Part shown: one piece after another, positions 15,605 through 24,870 of the stretch
Layout: every line of letters starts with the position of its first letter
How positions within the stretch are numbered: the first letter of the stretch is position 1
Assembly (NCBI RefSeq): GCF_036014015.1
Contig: NZ_CP107905.1
Span: 7,378,001-7,442,000 of the forward strand
Direction: 5' to 3'
DNA length: 64,000 nucleotides
Origin: Streptomyces sp. NBC_00457
Lineage (GTDB): Bacteria; Actinomycetota; Actinomycetes; Streptomycetales; Streptomycetaceae
Made by a program: the position numbers and the translations under genes
The notes under the pieces: generated by a model
Told to the model about the DNA's origin: nothing
The model's input: the letters and a program-made list of their open reading frames with translations, nothing else
Databases searched by the model: none

Positions 15605-16479
15605 GCAGGTTCGACTTCACCGACAAGGTCATGCTGGTGACCGGCGGCGCGGGCGGTATCGGTAGTGCGCTGTGCCACCGCTTCGCCTCCGGCGGCGCCC
15701 GCTGCGTCGTCGTCGACATCGATCAGGCCCGGGCCGGGAAGGTCGCCGCCGACCTGCCCGGTGCCGGGCACACGGGCATCGGCTGCGATCTGATGGACCG
15801 CGCCCAGGTCGAGCGCCTCTTCGAGCTGGTCGCCGATGCCTACGGCCGCCTCGACGTCCTCGTCAACAACGTCGGTATGACCAGCGCGGAACGCTTCGAC
15901 GTGCGGAGCGTCGAGAGCATAGAGCGGGAGATCACTCTCAATCTGACGTCCCCGCTGATTGCCACCAGGATCGCCATTCCCCTGCTTCTGGCTTCCCGGG
16001 ACGCTCGGGTGGTCACCACCGTCTCCCTCGGCGGGATCTTCCCCCTGGGGGAGACCCCGATCTACACGGCTTCCAAGTTCGGGCTGCGCGGCGCGATGCT
16101 CGCGATCGGCCTCGATCTGCGGAGCAAGGGAATCCAGGCCGGCTCGGTGCTGCCGTCGGCGACCGACACCCGGATGCTGCGTCAGGAGGCCGTGGACGGC
16201 GGCAACTCCATGCAGTTCCAGGACCGGCCTCAACGGCCCGCCGACGTCGTTGCGGCCGTGGTGAGCCTGCTGGACAAGCCCCGCCTGGAGGCCTATCCCC
16301 GGACCGGTGAATCGCGTCTGGTGCGGTTCGCGATGCTCGCACCGAACCTGCTGCCCATGATCTTCCCGCTGTTCCGCAAGCGCGGGGATCGCGGCATGGC
16401 CCGCTATCTGGAAGAACTTCGCCGACGCGGACTGGCCCGCCAGACCGACGGCCACTGGGAGCTGGTGGAGGAAGCATGA
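15601..16479 (+). CDS. Short-chain dehydrogenase/reductase
   Basis: 292 residues. Rossmann GGAGGIGS (NAD(P) loop), VVDID after beta-2 favouring NAD, NNVG, and the catalytic S-Y-K set in VSLGGIFPLGETPIYTASKFG. The C-terminal 60 residues (RLVRFAMLAPNLLPMIFPLFRKRGDRGMARYLEELRRRG) form a hydrophobic extension seen in SDRs acting on lipid-like substrates or binding membranes. Start overlaps the monooxygenase stop by 4 bases (ATGA) and its own stop overlaps the next start likewise, so the three genes are translationally coupled. Probably converts an alcohol/ketone in the same pathway. Confidence 0.9.
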   Translation: MSRFDFTDKVMLVTGGAGGIGSALCHRFASGGARCVVVDIDQARAGKVAADLPGAGHTGIGCDLMDRAQVERLFELVADAYGRLDVLVNNVGMTSAERFDVRSVESIEREITLNLTSPLIATRIAIPLLLASRDARVVTTVSLGGIFPLGETPIYTASKFGLRGAMLAIGLDLRSKGIQAGSVLPSATDTRMLRQEAVDGGNSMQFQDRPQRPADVVAAVVSLLDKPRLEAYPRTGESRLVRFAMLAPNLLPMIFPLFRKRGDRGMARYLEELRRRGLARQTDGHWELVEEA

Positions 16480-17888
16480 CCACGTACGAGACGCTGCGTG
16501 TCGTCAACCCCGCCACCGGGGAGCCAATCACCACCCTGCCCGCCACGAGTGCCGACGACATAGCCAAGGCCGCCGAGCGGGCCCGGCAGGTCTTCACCGC
16601 CGGAGTGTGGTCGCGGCTGCCGGTCCGGGAGCGCGCCGCGGTGCTGCTGCGGCTGGCCGACCTGATGGAACGCGACGCCGAGATCCTCGCCCGGCTGGAC
16701 AGCGAGGACGCGGGCAAGCCGATCACGGAGTGCCGTACGGGCGACGTACCGGGCGCGATCGAGTCGATCCGCTGGTTCGCCGAGGCGGCCGACAAGGTCT
16801 TCGGCCGGATCGCGCCGAGCGGGCCCCACGGGCTGGGCCTCATGAGCCGCGAACCGATCGGGGTGGTCGCGGCGATCCTGCCGTGGAACTACCCGCTGGC
16901 CATGACCGCCTGGAAGGTCGGACCCGCCCTGGCCGCGGGCAACTGTCTGCTGGTCAAGCCGGCCGAGGCAACCCCGCGCTCGGCCCTGCACCTGGCCACG
17001 CTCGCCGCCGAGGCCAGCCTGCCCGACGGGGTGCTCACCGTCCTGCCCGGGTACGGTTCCGAAGCCGGGGTGGCCCTCGCCCGTGACCCCCTCGTGGGGG
17101 CGCTCTCCTTCACCGGGTCCACCGCGACCGGCCGCCGCGTCCTCACGGCAGCCGCCGAGAGCAACTTCAAGCGCGTCTCGCTGGAGATGGGCGGCAAGAG
17201 CCCCCAGGTGCTGATGGCCGACGCGCTCGCCTACGGGGACGAGCTGATCGACAACATGATCGAGGCCGCGTTCCTGACGACGGGGCAGAACTGCACGGCC
17301 GGCTCCCGCGTCCTGGTCCACCGCAGTATCGCCGAGGAGGTCCTGGAGCGGTTCACGGCCGCGGCCAAGGAACTCGTCATCGGTGACCCGTCCGAGTCGC
17401 GCACGCAGGTGGGGCCGCTCATCGACCGTGCCGCCTTCGACCGGGTCGCGGGAGCCGTGGAGGCCGCCCGAGCCGGCGGAGCCAAGGTCCACACCGGGGG
17501 ACTGCCCCACGGTCTGCCTCCACACGGCGCCTACTACCCGCCCACCGTGATCGCCCGCGCCCCCGACGGCAGCGACGTCCTCACCAAGGAGCTGTTCGGG
17601 CCCGTCGTCACCGTCCAGGCCTTCGCCTCGGAGGAAGAGGCGGTGCGGATGGCCAACGCCACCGAGTACGGGCTCGCCGCCTCGGTCTGGACCCGCGACC
17701 TCGACAGCGCGCTGCGGCTGGCACGCGGCATCGAGGCCGGAGTGATCTCCGTGAACGCCTACAGCGAGGGCGACATCACCACGCCCTTCGGCGGCTGGAA
17801 GCAGTCCGGATTCGGCGGCGTGGAGAAGTCCACCAACGCCTTCGACCAGTGGACCCGGGAGAAGACGGTCTGGATCCGCACACACTGA
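16476..17888 (+). CDS. NAD(P)-dependent aldehyde dehydrogenase
   Basis: 470 residues, normal length. Motifs: LPWNYPLAM, LVKPAEATPRSALHL, FTGSTATGRRV, catalytic Glu in LEMGGKSPQV, catalytic Cys in TTGQNCTAGSRV, and PFGGWKQSGFGG near the end. Should oxidise an aldehyde to the acid as the third step of the monooxygenase-SDR operon; gamma-aminobutyraldehyde/betaine-aldehyde type sequences are the nearest in pattern. ATGA overlap with the SDR gene. Confidence 0.92.
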   Translation: MTTYETLRVVNPATGEPITTLPATSADDIAKAAERARQVFTAGVWSRLPVRERAAVLLRLADLMERDAEILARLDSEDAGKPITECRTGDVPGAIESIRWFAEAADKVFGRIAPSGPHGLGLMSREPIGVVAAILPWNYPLAMTAWKVGPALAAGNCLLVKPAEATPRSALHLATLAAEASLPDGVLTVLPGYGSEAGVALARDPLVGALSFTGSTATGRRVLTAAAESNFKRVSLEMGGKSPQVLMADALAYGDELIDNMIEAAFLTTGQNCTAGSRVLVHRSIAEEVLERFTAAAKELVIGDPSESRTQVGPLIDRAAFDRVAGAVEAARAGGAKVHTGGLPHGLPPHGAYYPPTVIARAPDGSDVLTKELFGPVVTVQAFASEEEAVRMANATEYGLAASVWTRDLDSALRLARGIEAGVISVNAYSEGDITTPFGGWKQSGFGGVEKSTNAFDQWTREKTVWIRTH

Positions 17889-17908
17889 CCTCGGGCCTGG
17901 GCCCTGTC

Positions 17909-18982
17909 CTAGGAGCGATCCGTACGCATCCGCTCTCGCAGGTGGACCGGGGAGGTACCGTGCCAGCGGCGTACCGCACGGCGCAGCGCGCGCTCGTCGG
18001 AGAATCCTGCCCGGCGGGCGATGTCACGCAGCGTCAGTTCCCGCCGGAGCAGCAGCTGTTCGACGCGTTCCCGGCGTACTCCCTCGACGAGAGCCTCGTA
18101 CGTCGTGCCGCAGTCGGCCAGTCGGCGGCGCAGCGTCCGTTCGCTCGTCGCGTGCCGCCGTGCCTGTTCAGCGAAGGAGGGGATCACCGGCAGGCTCTGC
18201 GCGACGGAGATCTCCAGAACCTCCAGTAGGTCCTGCTGGTCGCGGCGGGAAGCCATCTGCGCGTCGAGCATCTCCAGTGCCGATGCGTAGGCCACCGGAT
18301 CCCGGCCGGGCATCCGGGTACGAGCCCACGTGGCGTCGATGAGCATCCGGTTCGTGGCGGCGCCGAATCGGACCGGACAGCGGAACAGGACGCCGTACAG
18401 GTCGAGTTGGCGCGGTGGCGGAAAGGAGAACTCCACTGCCCGTGGCGCGAATGCCGGGTCGACGGCCAGCCGCGACAGGGCGACCACGGAGGCGAACGCC
18501 TCCTCGCTCAGGAAGGACGCCACGGCCGGGTCCATGGCGGGATCGGGGAGGTCGGCACGCAGCACGAAGGCGTCGTCCTGCTCGCTCGTGGCGGCCGACC
18601 ACACGACCATCGCCCCGGACAGGTTCTGGTACTTCACTCCCGTCTCGATGGCGTGTCGCAGCGTGTCATCGGCCATCAGGGCGAAGCCGAGCAGGCCCCA
18701 CGCGGTCAGGTGCTGTGCCGCTCCGACCTTCAGCCCCAGGCGCTCGTCCCGGGTGAGCTCGAGAGCACGCCGGATCACCGCGCTGCCCTGCCGGTACGAC
18801 ACCCTAAGTGCGGCGGAGCGCATGACCGTCTCGTCCAGCCCGACCTGCTTCAGCAGGGGCCGCAGATCGATGCCGCGCTCGTCGGCGACCGTGACGAGAC
18901 AGCGCAGGATGTTCGGCTGGATCGTCGCCGATGTGCTGCGGCTGGTCCCCGGAGGGTTCTCCGGGTCGGGGGCAAGGGACAT
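17909..18982 (-). CDS. AraC-family regulator with Arabinose_bd N-terminal domain (VirS/OruR type)
   Basis: 357 residues from ATG 18982 (GAGGAGAAGGTGAGTGCG upstream); an in-frame GTG at 19009 is less likely. N-terminal domain (about 25-215) is of the PF12625 type: SATIQPNILRCLVTVADERGIDLRPLLKQVGLDETVMRSAALRVSYRQGSAVIRRALELTRDERLGLKVG. C-terminal AraC HTH: SFAEQARRHATSERTLRRRLADCGTTYEALVEGVRRERVEQLLLRRELTLRDIARRAGFSDERALRRAVRRWHGTSPVHLRERM. Convergent with the aldehyde dehydrogenase gene 20 bases away. VirS, the mycobacterial relative, activates the mymA operon; a similar role here is inference. Confidence 0.88.
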   Translation of the reverse strand: MSLAPDPENPPGTSRSTSATIQPNILRCLVTVADERGIDLRPLLKQVGLDETVMRSAALRVSYRQGSAVIRRALELTRDERLGLKVGAAQHLTAWGLLGFALMADDTLRHAIETGVKYQNLSGAMVVWSAATSEQDDAFVLRADLPDPAMDPAVASFLSEEAFASVVALSRLAVDPAFAPRAVEFSFPPPRQLDLYGVLFRCPVRFGAATNRMLIDATWARTRMPGRDPVAYASALEMLDAQMASRRDQQDLLEVLEISVAQSLPVIPSFAEQARRHATSERTLRRRLADCGTTYEALVEGVRRERVEQLLLRRELTLRDIARRAGFSDERALRRAVRRWHGTSPVHLRERMRTDRS

Positions 18983-19272
18983 CGCACTCACCTTCTCCTC
19001 GGCGACCACTGTAGGCAGCCGGGCATCACCGGTCGCGGGCCTGGCCCCCCAAGTCCCCTGTACGGCCCCTGGCGTCCGTGTGCCCGCCGCCGCGGCGTTC
19101 CATCGCCGCCAGGTATCTCTCGGTCAGTCCGAGGCCCCGCAATGGCGCGTCAGTCAGGCCTCGGCGGGACGATGAGCCGGAACGCGGCGTCGTTTATCGC
19201 ACCGCGCCGGGGTTCGTCCACAGACGCCTGGGCGGCGACGAGTGGAGTCCGCCGCAGGCCCAGGGAAGCCGT

Positions 19273-20034
19273 TCAGTCCCGGTAGTCGGGAGCGACGCGG
19301 TCCAGGAGCCGGAGTAGGGCCGCCCATGCCAGGTCGTAGGCGCCGTCGTCGGTGAAGTCGGCAGCGACGTCCTCGCCTGCCAGCTGACGGGCGGTGTACT
19401 CACACACGTCCGCGGGCGGCAGCGCCAGCGGGCCGCCGCCGGCCTGTGCGGTGGTCTGGATCTCGCACGCCTTGTCCAGGTAGTACATGCGCAGGAAGGC
19501 CTGGGCGGCGGTGGTGCCGACGGTGAGCAGGCCGTGGTTGCGCAGGATCATCACGGGACGGTTCCCGAGGTCGGCGACGAGGCGTTTCTGTTCGGCGAGG
19601 TTGAGGGCGACGCCTTCGTAGTCGTGGTAGGCGACCCGGTCGTAGAACTCCATCGCTATCTGGTTGACGGGCAGCAGGCCGCCGCTCTGGGCGGCGACCG
19701 CGCACCCGGCCCTGGTGTGGGTGTGCAGTACGCACCGGGCGTCGTCGCGGGCCGCGTGGATCGCGCTGTGGATGACGAAGCCGGCCGGGTTGACCCGGTG
19801 CGGGGTGTCCTCGACGGGCTTCCCGTCCAGGCCGACCTTCACCAGGGATGATGCGGTGATCTCCTCGAAGAGCAGGCCGTACGGGTTGATCAGGAAGTGG
19901 TGTTCCGGTCCCGGCAGTCGCAGCGAGATGTGGGTGAAGATCAGGTCGGTCATCCGGAAGTGCGCCACCAGGCGGTAGACGGCGGCCAGTTGGCGCCGCA
20001 GTTCCGGTTCGCTCATGTCGGTTGCCTCGGTCAT
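19273..20034 (-). CDS. Class II aldolase/adducin family protein
   Basis: 253 residues. Fold markers: FTHISLRLPGPEHHFLINPYG, GFVIHSAIHAARDDARCVLHTHTRAGCAVAAQ with the two metal His, and RNHGLLTVGTTAAQAFLRMYYLDKACEIQ with the third His. Members cleave or decarboxylate small hydroxy-acids or sugar phosphates with a divalent metal. It is the last gene of a seven-gene operon, one base after the Rieske oxygenase stop, so it probably acts on a product of that oxygenase and the isomerase. Substrate unknown. Confidence 0.9.
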   Translation of the reverse strand: MTEATDMSEPELRRQLAAVYRLVAHFRMTDLIFTHISLRLPGPEHHFLINPYGLLFEEITASSLVKVGLDGKPVEDTPHRVNPAGFVIHSAIHAARDDARCVLHTHTRAGCAVAAQSGGLLPVNQIAMEFYDRVAYHDYEGVALNLAEQKRLVADLGNRPVMILRNHGLLTVGTTAAQAFLRMYYLDKACEIQTTAQAGGGPLALPPADVCEYTARQLAGEDVAADFTDDGAYDLAWAALLRLLDRVAPDYRD

Positions 20035-20035
20035 G

Positions 20036-21205
20036 TCAGTGTCCGTCCTGGTGGAGCGCGGTGGCGATGAGCTGCTGGAATCGCGCGGTGACCTGGTCCC
20101 AGTGCGGCACCAGGTGGTTGCGGTCGGCCGCGGGGGAGTGGCGGCCCTGCTGGAGTGCGCGCAGTACCGGCAGGTCCTGGTCGTTGACCTCGAAGAGCAC
20201 CTCGCAGAGGCCCTTGCGGGCGGTGTCGTACACGTCCGCCGCGGCCTCGGGCGCCACGAACACCGCCATGTGCTCGGCCGTGCGGTCCGGCGCGACCGGT
20301 TCCAGGGCGATCACCTGGAAGAAGTCGGCCTCCAGGAACAGCAGCGCGTTCGGGAACACGCAGAAGATGTCCTGCCGGTCGCGCAGTTCGCCCGGCAGTT
20401 TCCCGAGCAGCGGCAGCGCGACCGTGCCCGAGCCGCCCGCCGCGGTCTGACCGGAGGCCTTCGCGGCGGCGCCGCGCGGGTAGTAGCCGCCGACGATCCC
20501 GGGCGACAATGCCAGGTCCTCGATGTCCAGGAGGGTGGCCGCGGGGCCGACCTGCGGGTGCACGAAGGGCAGGTGGTAGAAGTCGAGGAAGTTCTCCACG
20601 ACCAGTTTCCAGTTGGCGTCGATGTCGTACGCGCGCTCCTCGGCGAGATGCAGCGCGCTCAGGTCGTACGGCGCCCAGCGCGTGGCGAGCGGTGCCAGCG
20701 TTTCCTCCAGGGAGACGGTCCCGGTCGGCTCGCCGAGGTGCACGAAGATCATCCCGGCCCACTCGCTGTGCGCGACGGGCAGCAGCCCCAGCTGTGCGCG
20801 GACGTCGTCGTCCGGCCCCGAACCCTTCGTGCGGTCCCAGTACGGGGTGCCGCAGAGTGAGCCGTCGAGGTTGTACGTCCAGAAGTGGTACGGGCACCGC
20901 AGCCTGCCCCGGGTGCTCGGCTGTTCGCTGAGCACGATCCCGCGGTGCCGGCACAGGTTGTGGAACACCCGCAGGGTGCCTTCGCGGTCCCGGACCAGGA
21001 GCAGGGGTCGGCCCGCGACGGTGACCGGCCGCGAACTGCCGGGCTTCGCCAGCCAGTGGGCGAACCCGGCCCACACCCAGCTGTCCTCGAAGATCACCCG
21101 TCGTTCGGCGTCGAAGACCTCCCCGCCGGTGTAGGAATCGGCCGGGAGGATGCTGCGGCCGACGGGGCGTCCGTCGAGCGGACCCGTCGGGTTCCTGACG
21201 GTCAT
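20036..21205 (-). CDS. Rieske-type ring-hydroxylating/oxidative-cleavage oxygenase, alpha subunit
   Basis: 389 residues from ATG 21205 (AGGAG upstream). Rieske centre: CRHRGIVLSEQP ... CPYHFWTYNLDG (C-x-H, then C-x2-H). Mononuclear iron site: NWKLVVENFLDFYHLPFVHP, giving two His, with the third carboxylate expected further on. The catalytic half follows the SRPBCC ring-hydroxylating family; the ENF-x-YH-x-H pattern is also found in choline/carnitine/betaine oxygenases. No reductase or ferredoxin gene is nearby, so electrons must come from elsewhere. It overlaps the isomerase stop by 4 bases. Confidence 0.9.
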   Translation of the reverse strand: MTVRNPTGPLDGRPVGRSILPADSYTGGEVFDAERRVIFEDSWVWAGFAHWLAKPGSSRPVTVAGRPLLLVRDREGTLRVFHNLCRHRGIVLSEQPSTRGRLRCPYHFWTYNLDGSLCGTPYWDRTKGSGPDDDVRAQLGLLPVAHSEWAGMIFVHLGEPTGTVSLEETLAPLATRWAPYDLSALHLAEERAYDIDANWKLVVENFLDFYHLPFVHPQVGPAATLLDIEDLALSPGIVGGYYPRGAAAKASGQTAAGGSGTVALPLLGKLPGELRDRQDIFCVFPNALLFLEADFFQVIALEPVAPDRTAEHMAVFVAPEAAADVYDTARKGLCEVLFEVNDQDLPVLRALQQGRHSPAADRNHLVPHWDQVTARFQQLIATALHQDGH

Positions 21206-22095
21206 GGGGTCTCCTGTCCTTGACCTTGTCCCTGTTCCTGCTGTGCTGTCGCGAACAATTCCTCGGCCCATGTCTTGAGCAGCAGCGACTCCCGCCACCG
21301 GTCCGACAGTTCGGTGCCGTCCGCGCCCGTGATGGCGTACGGGGTCGTCCCAAGCTCGCACAGGAAGACCAGGTCGGCGTCGGCGTCGGCGTCGTCGGGC
21401 AGGCTCCGGTGCCAGCAGCGCATCGCATCGCCCCACCACCCGCGGAACCGGTCCACCTGCGCCCGGTGCTGGGCGAACTCCAGTGGCACCTGGACCTGTT
21501 CACGGGTGGCGACCCGGCCCTGGAGCGAGGAGCCGTGGGCCAGCAGACGGCCGATCATGTCCGTCACCCGGTCGTCCGGGAGATCCGGCAGCTCATTCCC
21601 GACCACGTAATGGGACAGGTCCAGGGAGAGTGGTACGTCCGGCAGTTCCCGTACCAGCCGGTCGGTGAAGGCGAGGTCGTCGGTGAGCGTGTAGCGGTGC
21701 GTCTCCAGATGGAAGGCGAAGCCGGCCGCCTCTGTCTCCTCGCGCCAGGCGCGCACCAGGCCGGCCGCCTCAGCGGGGTCGTCCGGGAAGAACTGGCCGC
21801 ATACGACGACGAGTTCGGCGCCGACCGTCTGCGCGTACTCCAGGCTGGTGGCGAGCGGTGTGCGCTCGTTGACGAAGGCCGTGACGAGGGAGCGCAGGCG
21901 GAACGTCCGGAGCAGCGGGGCCACGTCGGCGGCGAGCGGCGCCTCGCGGGCGTGCAGGTCGAGCCCCACTCCGGAGAATCCGGCCTCGGCGATCCGCGTG
22001 ACGCGCTCGTCCAGGGACCAGGCGCGGGCGCCGCGCCAGGGCAGGCCCTCCATCGCCCACAGGGACTGGAACACGGACAGCGTACGACGGCTCAT
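21202..22095 (-). CDS. TIM-barrel sugar phosphate isomerase/epimerase-like protein
   Basis: 297 residues. Xylose isomerase-like/AP endonuclease 2 fold: IAEAGFSGVGLDLHARE, FHLETHRYTLTDD with the metal Glu/His, and PLSLDLSHYVVG with Asp/His. The tail ends in a QEQGQGQGQE repeat. Relatives include hydroxypyruvate isomerases and tagatose/psicose epimerases, often paired with class II aldolases. Overlaps ABC ATPase upstream and Rieske gene downstream by ATGA, so it belongs to the same pathway; the reaction cannot be named from sequence. Confidence 0.85.
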   Translation of the reverse strand: MSRRTLSVFQSLWAMEGLPWRGARAWSLDERVTRIAEAGFSGVGLDLHAREAPLAADVAPLLRTFRLRSLVTAFVNERTPLATSLEYAQTVGAELVVVCGQFFPDDPAEAAGLVRAWREETEAAGFAFHLETHRYTLTDDLAFTDRLVRELPDVPLSLDLSHYVVGNELPDLPDDRVTDMIGRLLAHGSSLQGRVATREQVQVPLEFAQHRAQVDRFRGWWGDAMRCWHRSLPDDADADADLVFLCELGTTPYAITGADGTELSDRWRESLLLKTWAEELFATAQQEQGQGQGQETP

Positions 22096-23144
22096 GCGGC
22101 GATCTTCGATGCCCGGTCGGCCGGCGGATCACTGAGCGTGCGCGCGCCCGGGCCCCGGTAGCGAAGGCCGACCGAGTCCCCCGCCGCCGGTATCGGTCCA
22201 CCGGCCGGCACGGACACCACCAGCGGCTTCGGGCACCCGGTCACGGTCACCGTGACCCGCGTGCGCGGCCCCTGGAACACCACCTGCTCGACCATGCCGG
22301 GAGTGGCAGCGGCCCCTTCCCCGAGGGCGAGGGCGAGATCCTCCGGCCGGATCACCGTGGACCCGTCCGGCGCGCCCTCGACGGGCAGCCCGAGGGCCTC
22401 GACACGTCCCGCGTGCACCGGCAGCAGGTTGGCCTCGCCGAGGAACTGTGCCACGAACGGCGTCGCCGGACGGTGGTAGACCTCCTCGGGGGTACCGATC
22501 TGCTCGATGCGGCCGCCGTTCATGACGGCGACGAGGTCGGACAGGGACAGGGCCTCGGTCTGGTCGTGCGTGACCGCGACCGTGGTGGTGCCCGTCTCCC
22601 GCTGGATACGGCCCAGTTCGTACTGCATCGCCTCCCGCAGCTGCTTGTCGAGCGCCGCCAGGGGCTCGTCGAGCAGCAGCAGCGCCGGCTCGTACACCAG
22701 GGCGCGGGCGAGCGCGACCCGCTGCTGCTGCCCGCCGCTGAGCGACTGCACCCGTCGGCCACCGGCCTGAGGGAGGTGGACGAGCGCCAGCGCCCGGTCC
22801 ACCCGCGCACGCCGCTGAGATGCGGGCAACTTCCTTGCCAGGAGCGGGAATTCGATGTTCTGGGCGACGGTGCGGTGCGGGAAGAGGGCGTAGTTCTGGA
22901 ACACCATGCCGATGTCGCGTTTCTCGGGCGGTACGCCGGTCAGCGGCTGCCCGCCGAGCAGGACCCGGCCCGAGGTGGCCTCGGTGAATCCGGCCAGTAC
23001 GTTCAGGGTGGTCGTCTTTCCGCTGCCGCTCGGCCCCAGGAGGGTGACGAACGAACCGGCGGGTACGGCCAGACTCACGTCCCGCAGGATGGGGGAGCCG
23101 CCCAGGCTCACATTCAGGGCGTCGATCTCGACGGACACACTCAT
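22092..23144 (-). CDS. ABC transporter ATPase (PotA-like)
   Basis: 350 residues from ATG 23144 (GAGGAGG upstream). Walker A GPSGSGKTT, Q-loop VFQNYALFPH, signature LSGGQQQRVALARAL, Walker B LLLLDEP, H-loop VTHDQ, then a TOBE regulatory domain from about 270. This is the spermidine/putrescine-iron class of ATPases. It energises the two permeases encoded upstream. Confidence 0.95.
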   Translation of the reverse strand: MSVSVEIDALNVSLGGSPILRDVSLAVPAGSFVTLLGPSGSGKTTTLNVLAGFTEATSGRVLLGGQPLTGVPPEKRDIGMVFQNYALFPHRTVAQNIEFPLLARKLPASQRRARVDRALALVHLPQAGGRRVQSLSGGQQQRVALARALVYEPALLLLDEPLAALDKQLREAMQYELGRIQRETGTTTVAVTHDQTEALSLSDLVAVMNGGRIEQIGTPEEVYHRPATPFVAQFLGEANLLPVHAGRVEALGLPVEGAPDGSTVIRPEDLALALGEGAAATPGMVEQVVFQGPRTRVTVTVTGCPKPLVVSVPAGGPIPAAGDSVGLRYRGPGARTLSDPPADRASKIAA

Positions 23145-23989
23145 GACGTCCTCCTCTTCAGGATCCTGGTGACGAATACGGGGGCGGGGCGAGGGCGGGC
23201 GAGGAGAACGGCGAGCCCGAGCAGCGCCACCGCCATCCCCATCACCAGCGTGCTGACCGCCGCGATGGCGGGCGAGGCCTGCTGGCCGGCGTCCAGCCAC
23301 AGCAGGGTCGGCAGGGTCTCCTCGCCGGGCGGCGCCAGGTAGTACGACAGGACGGACTCGTCGAAGCACAGCCCGAACGCGAGGATCGCGGACCCGGCGA
23401 TACTCCGTGCCACCAGCGGGAGTTCGACCCGCCGGAGCACCGACACCCAGCCGTGCCCGAGACCGCGCGCGGCCCGCGACAGTGCCGGGTCGACCTTGCT
23501 GAGCCCCGCCGCCACCGACACGTACACCAGCGGCGCGGCGAGCGTGGCCTGGCCCAGGATCAGGGTGCGGATGCCGGCGCTGCCGCCGAGGTCGTCGACC
23601 GCCAGGTACAGGCCGAGCGCGAGGACCAGCGGCGGCACCACCATCGGCGCGAGCAGCACGGTGCGCAGCAGCCGGGTGGCGCGCCGGGTCCGGGGCAAGG
23701 CCAGGGCCGCGCCCGTGCCGGCCAGGACGGCGAGCACGGTCGCGACGGTGGCCGTGTACACGGACTGCCCGAACGCCGCCTGCCAGTCGGGGTCGGTGAA
23801 CACCTCGGTCAGCCAGCGCAGCGAGAACCCCGTCGGGGGGAAGGTCAGATAGCGGTCCGCACTGAACGCGATCGGCACGATCGCGAGCAGCGGTGTCAGC
23901 AGGAAGAGGGCGACCAGCACCCCTGCCGCGGCGGCCCAGGGCCCCAGGCGGCGGAAGGAGAGGCGCAGTTCGGCGCTCACGTCGTCCAT
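23141..23989 (-). CDS. ABC transporter permease (PotC-like)
   Basis: 282 residues from ATG 23989, with about six membrane helices starting GPWAAAAGVLVALFLLTPLLAIVPIAFS. The EAA loop is seen in SRAARGLGHGWVSVLRRVELPLV. Second permease of the importer; stop overlaps the ATPase start by 4 bases, and its start overlaps the first permease stop by 1 base. Confidence 0.92.
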   Translation of the reverse strand: MDDVSAELRLSFRRLGPWAAAAGVLVALFLLTPLLAIVPIAFSADRYLTFPPTGFSLRWLTEVFTDPDWQAAFGQSVYTATVATVLAVLAGTGAALALPRTRRATRLLRTVLLAPMVVPPLVLALGLYLAVDDLGGSAGIRTLILGQATLAAPLVYVSVAAGLSKVDPALSRAARGLGHGWVSVLRRVELPLVARSIAGSAILAFGLCFDESVLSYYLAPPGEETLPTLLWLDAGQQASPAIAAVSTLVMGMAVALLGLAVLLARPRPAPVFVTRILKRRTS

Positions 23990-24870
23990 CAGATCCGCTC
24001 CCACTGCTCGCCGATCCGCAGAAACCGGTCGGCGACCAGATACAGCCCGAGCGTCGCCACCAGGAGCACGACGCCCATGGCCGCAGCCCCGCCCAGGTTC
24101 TGCATCCGCCCGAACTCGGTGCCGAGCACGGTCGCCGTCACCTGGCTGCCCGGACCACCCAGGAACGCCGGGGTGACGTAGAAGCCGAGCGACATCACGA
24201 ACACGATCACCGCCCCGGCCGCCGCCCCCGGCCTCAGCGCCGGAAGGACCACCGTGCGCAGCACCAGCCACTCACCTGCCCCCAGGCTCCGGGCCGCCCG
24301 CACCTGCGCCGGGTCGAGGGACCGCAGGGAGGCGTACACCGGCAGCACCACGTACGGCAGCATGATGTGGACCATCGCCGGGACCAGGCCGGGCATCGTC
24401 TGGTACAGGCCGAGTCCGCCCTCGGGAAGTCCGAGCGATTCGGCCAGCGCGTCCAGCGCGCCCTGCGGCTGCAGCACCAGGACCCAGCCGTACGTCCGCA
24501 CGAGCAGGGAGATCCAGAAGGTCAGGAACAGCACCCCGAACAGGACCCGGCCGAGCGCCTTGCGGGACATGCCGAGCGCGAGCGCGTAGAGCACGCCGAG
24601 CACGGCCGTGCACGCCGTGACCAGCGTCGCGAGCCACAGCGTGCGCCACGCGGCGCGCAGGAACAGCTCGCTGCGGAACGGCTCGGCGAACATCTCCACC
24701 GGACCGTGGTCCGCACTGCCCGCCACCACCACCGCGACCAGCGGCCCGGCGAGTCCGAACAGGAGCAGGGCCAGCGGCGGCAGGAACAGCCAGCGCGCCC
24801 CGCTGCGCGAACCGTGCGTCCTGACCTTGCTGTGCGCCTTCGCCGGATCGGTCAGGAGGGTGGCCGTCAT
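23989..24870 (-). CDS. ABC transporter permease (PotB-like)
   Basis: 293 residues from ATG 24870. First helix WLFLPPLALLLFGLAGPLVAVVVAG, six predicted helices, EAA loop AARSLGAGEWLVLRTVVLPAL. Forms the heteromeric pore with the adjacent PotC-like permease. Start overlaps the substrate-binding protein stop by 4 bases. Confidence 0.92.
   Translation of the reverse strand: MTATLLTDPAKAHSKVRTHGSRSGARWLFLPPLALLLFGLAGPLVAVVVAGSADHGPVEMFAEPFRSELFLRAAWRTLWLATLVTACTAVLGVLYALALGMSRKALGRVLFGVLFLTFWISLLVRTYGWVLVLQPQGALDALAESLGLPEGGLGLYQTMPGLVPAMVHIMLPYVVLPVYASLRSLDPAQVRAARSLGAGEWLVLRTVVLPALRPGAAAGAVIVFVMSLGFYVTPAFLGGPGSQVTATVLGTEFGRMQNLGGAAAMGVVLLVATLGLYLVADRFLRIGEQWERI

Noticed and set aside
19010..19272. 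Possible small gene between the AraC and class II aldolase genes
   Set aside because: A minus-strand stretch reading RGLGLTERYLAAMERRGGG is protein-like for about 20 codons only; no start, stop or family support.
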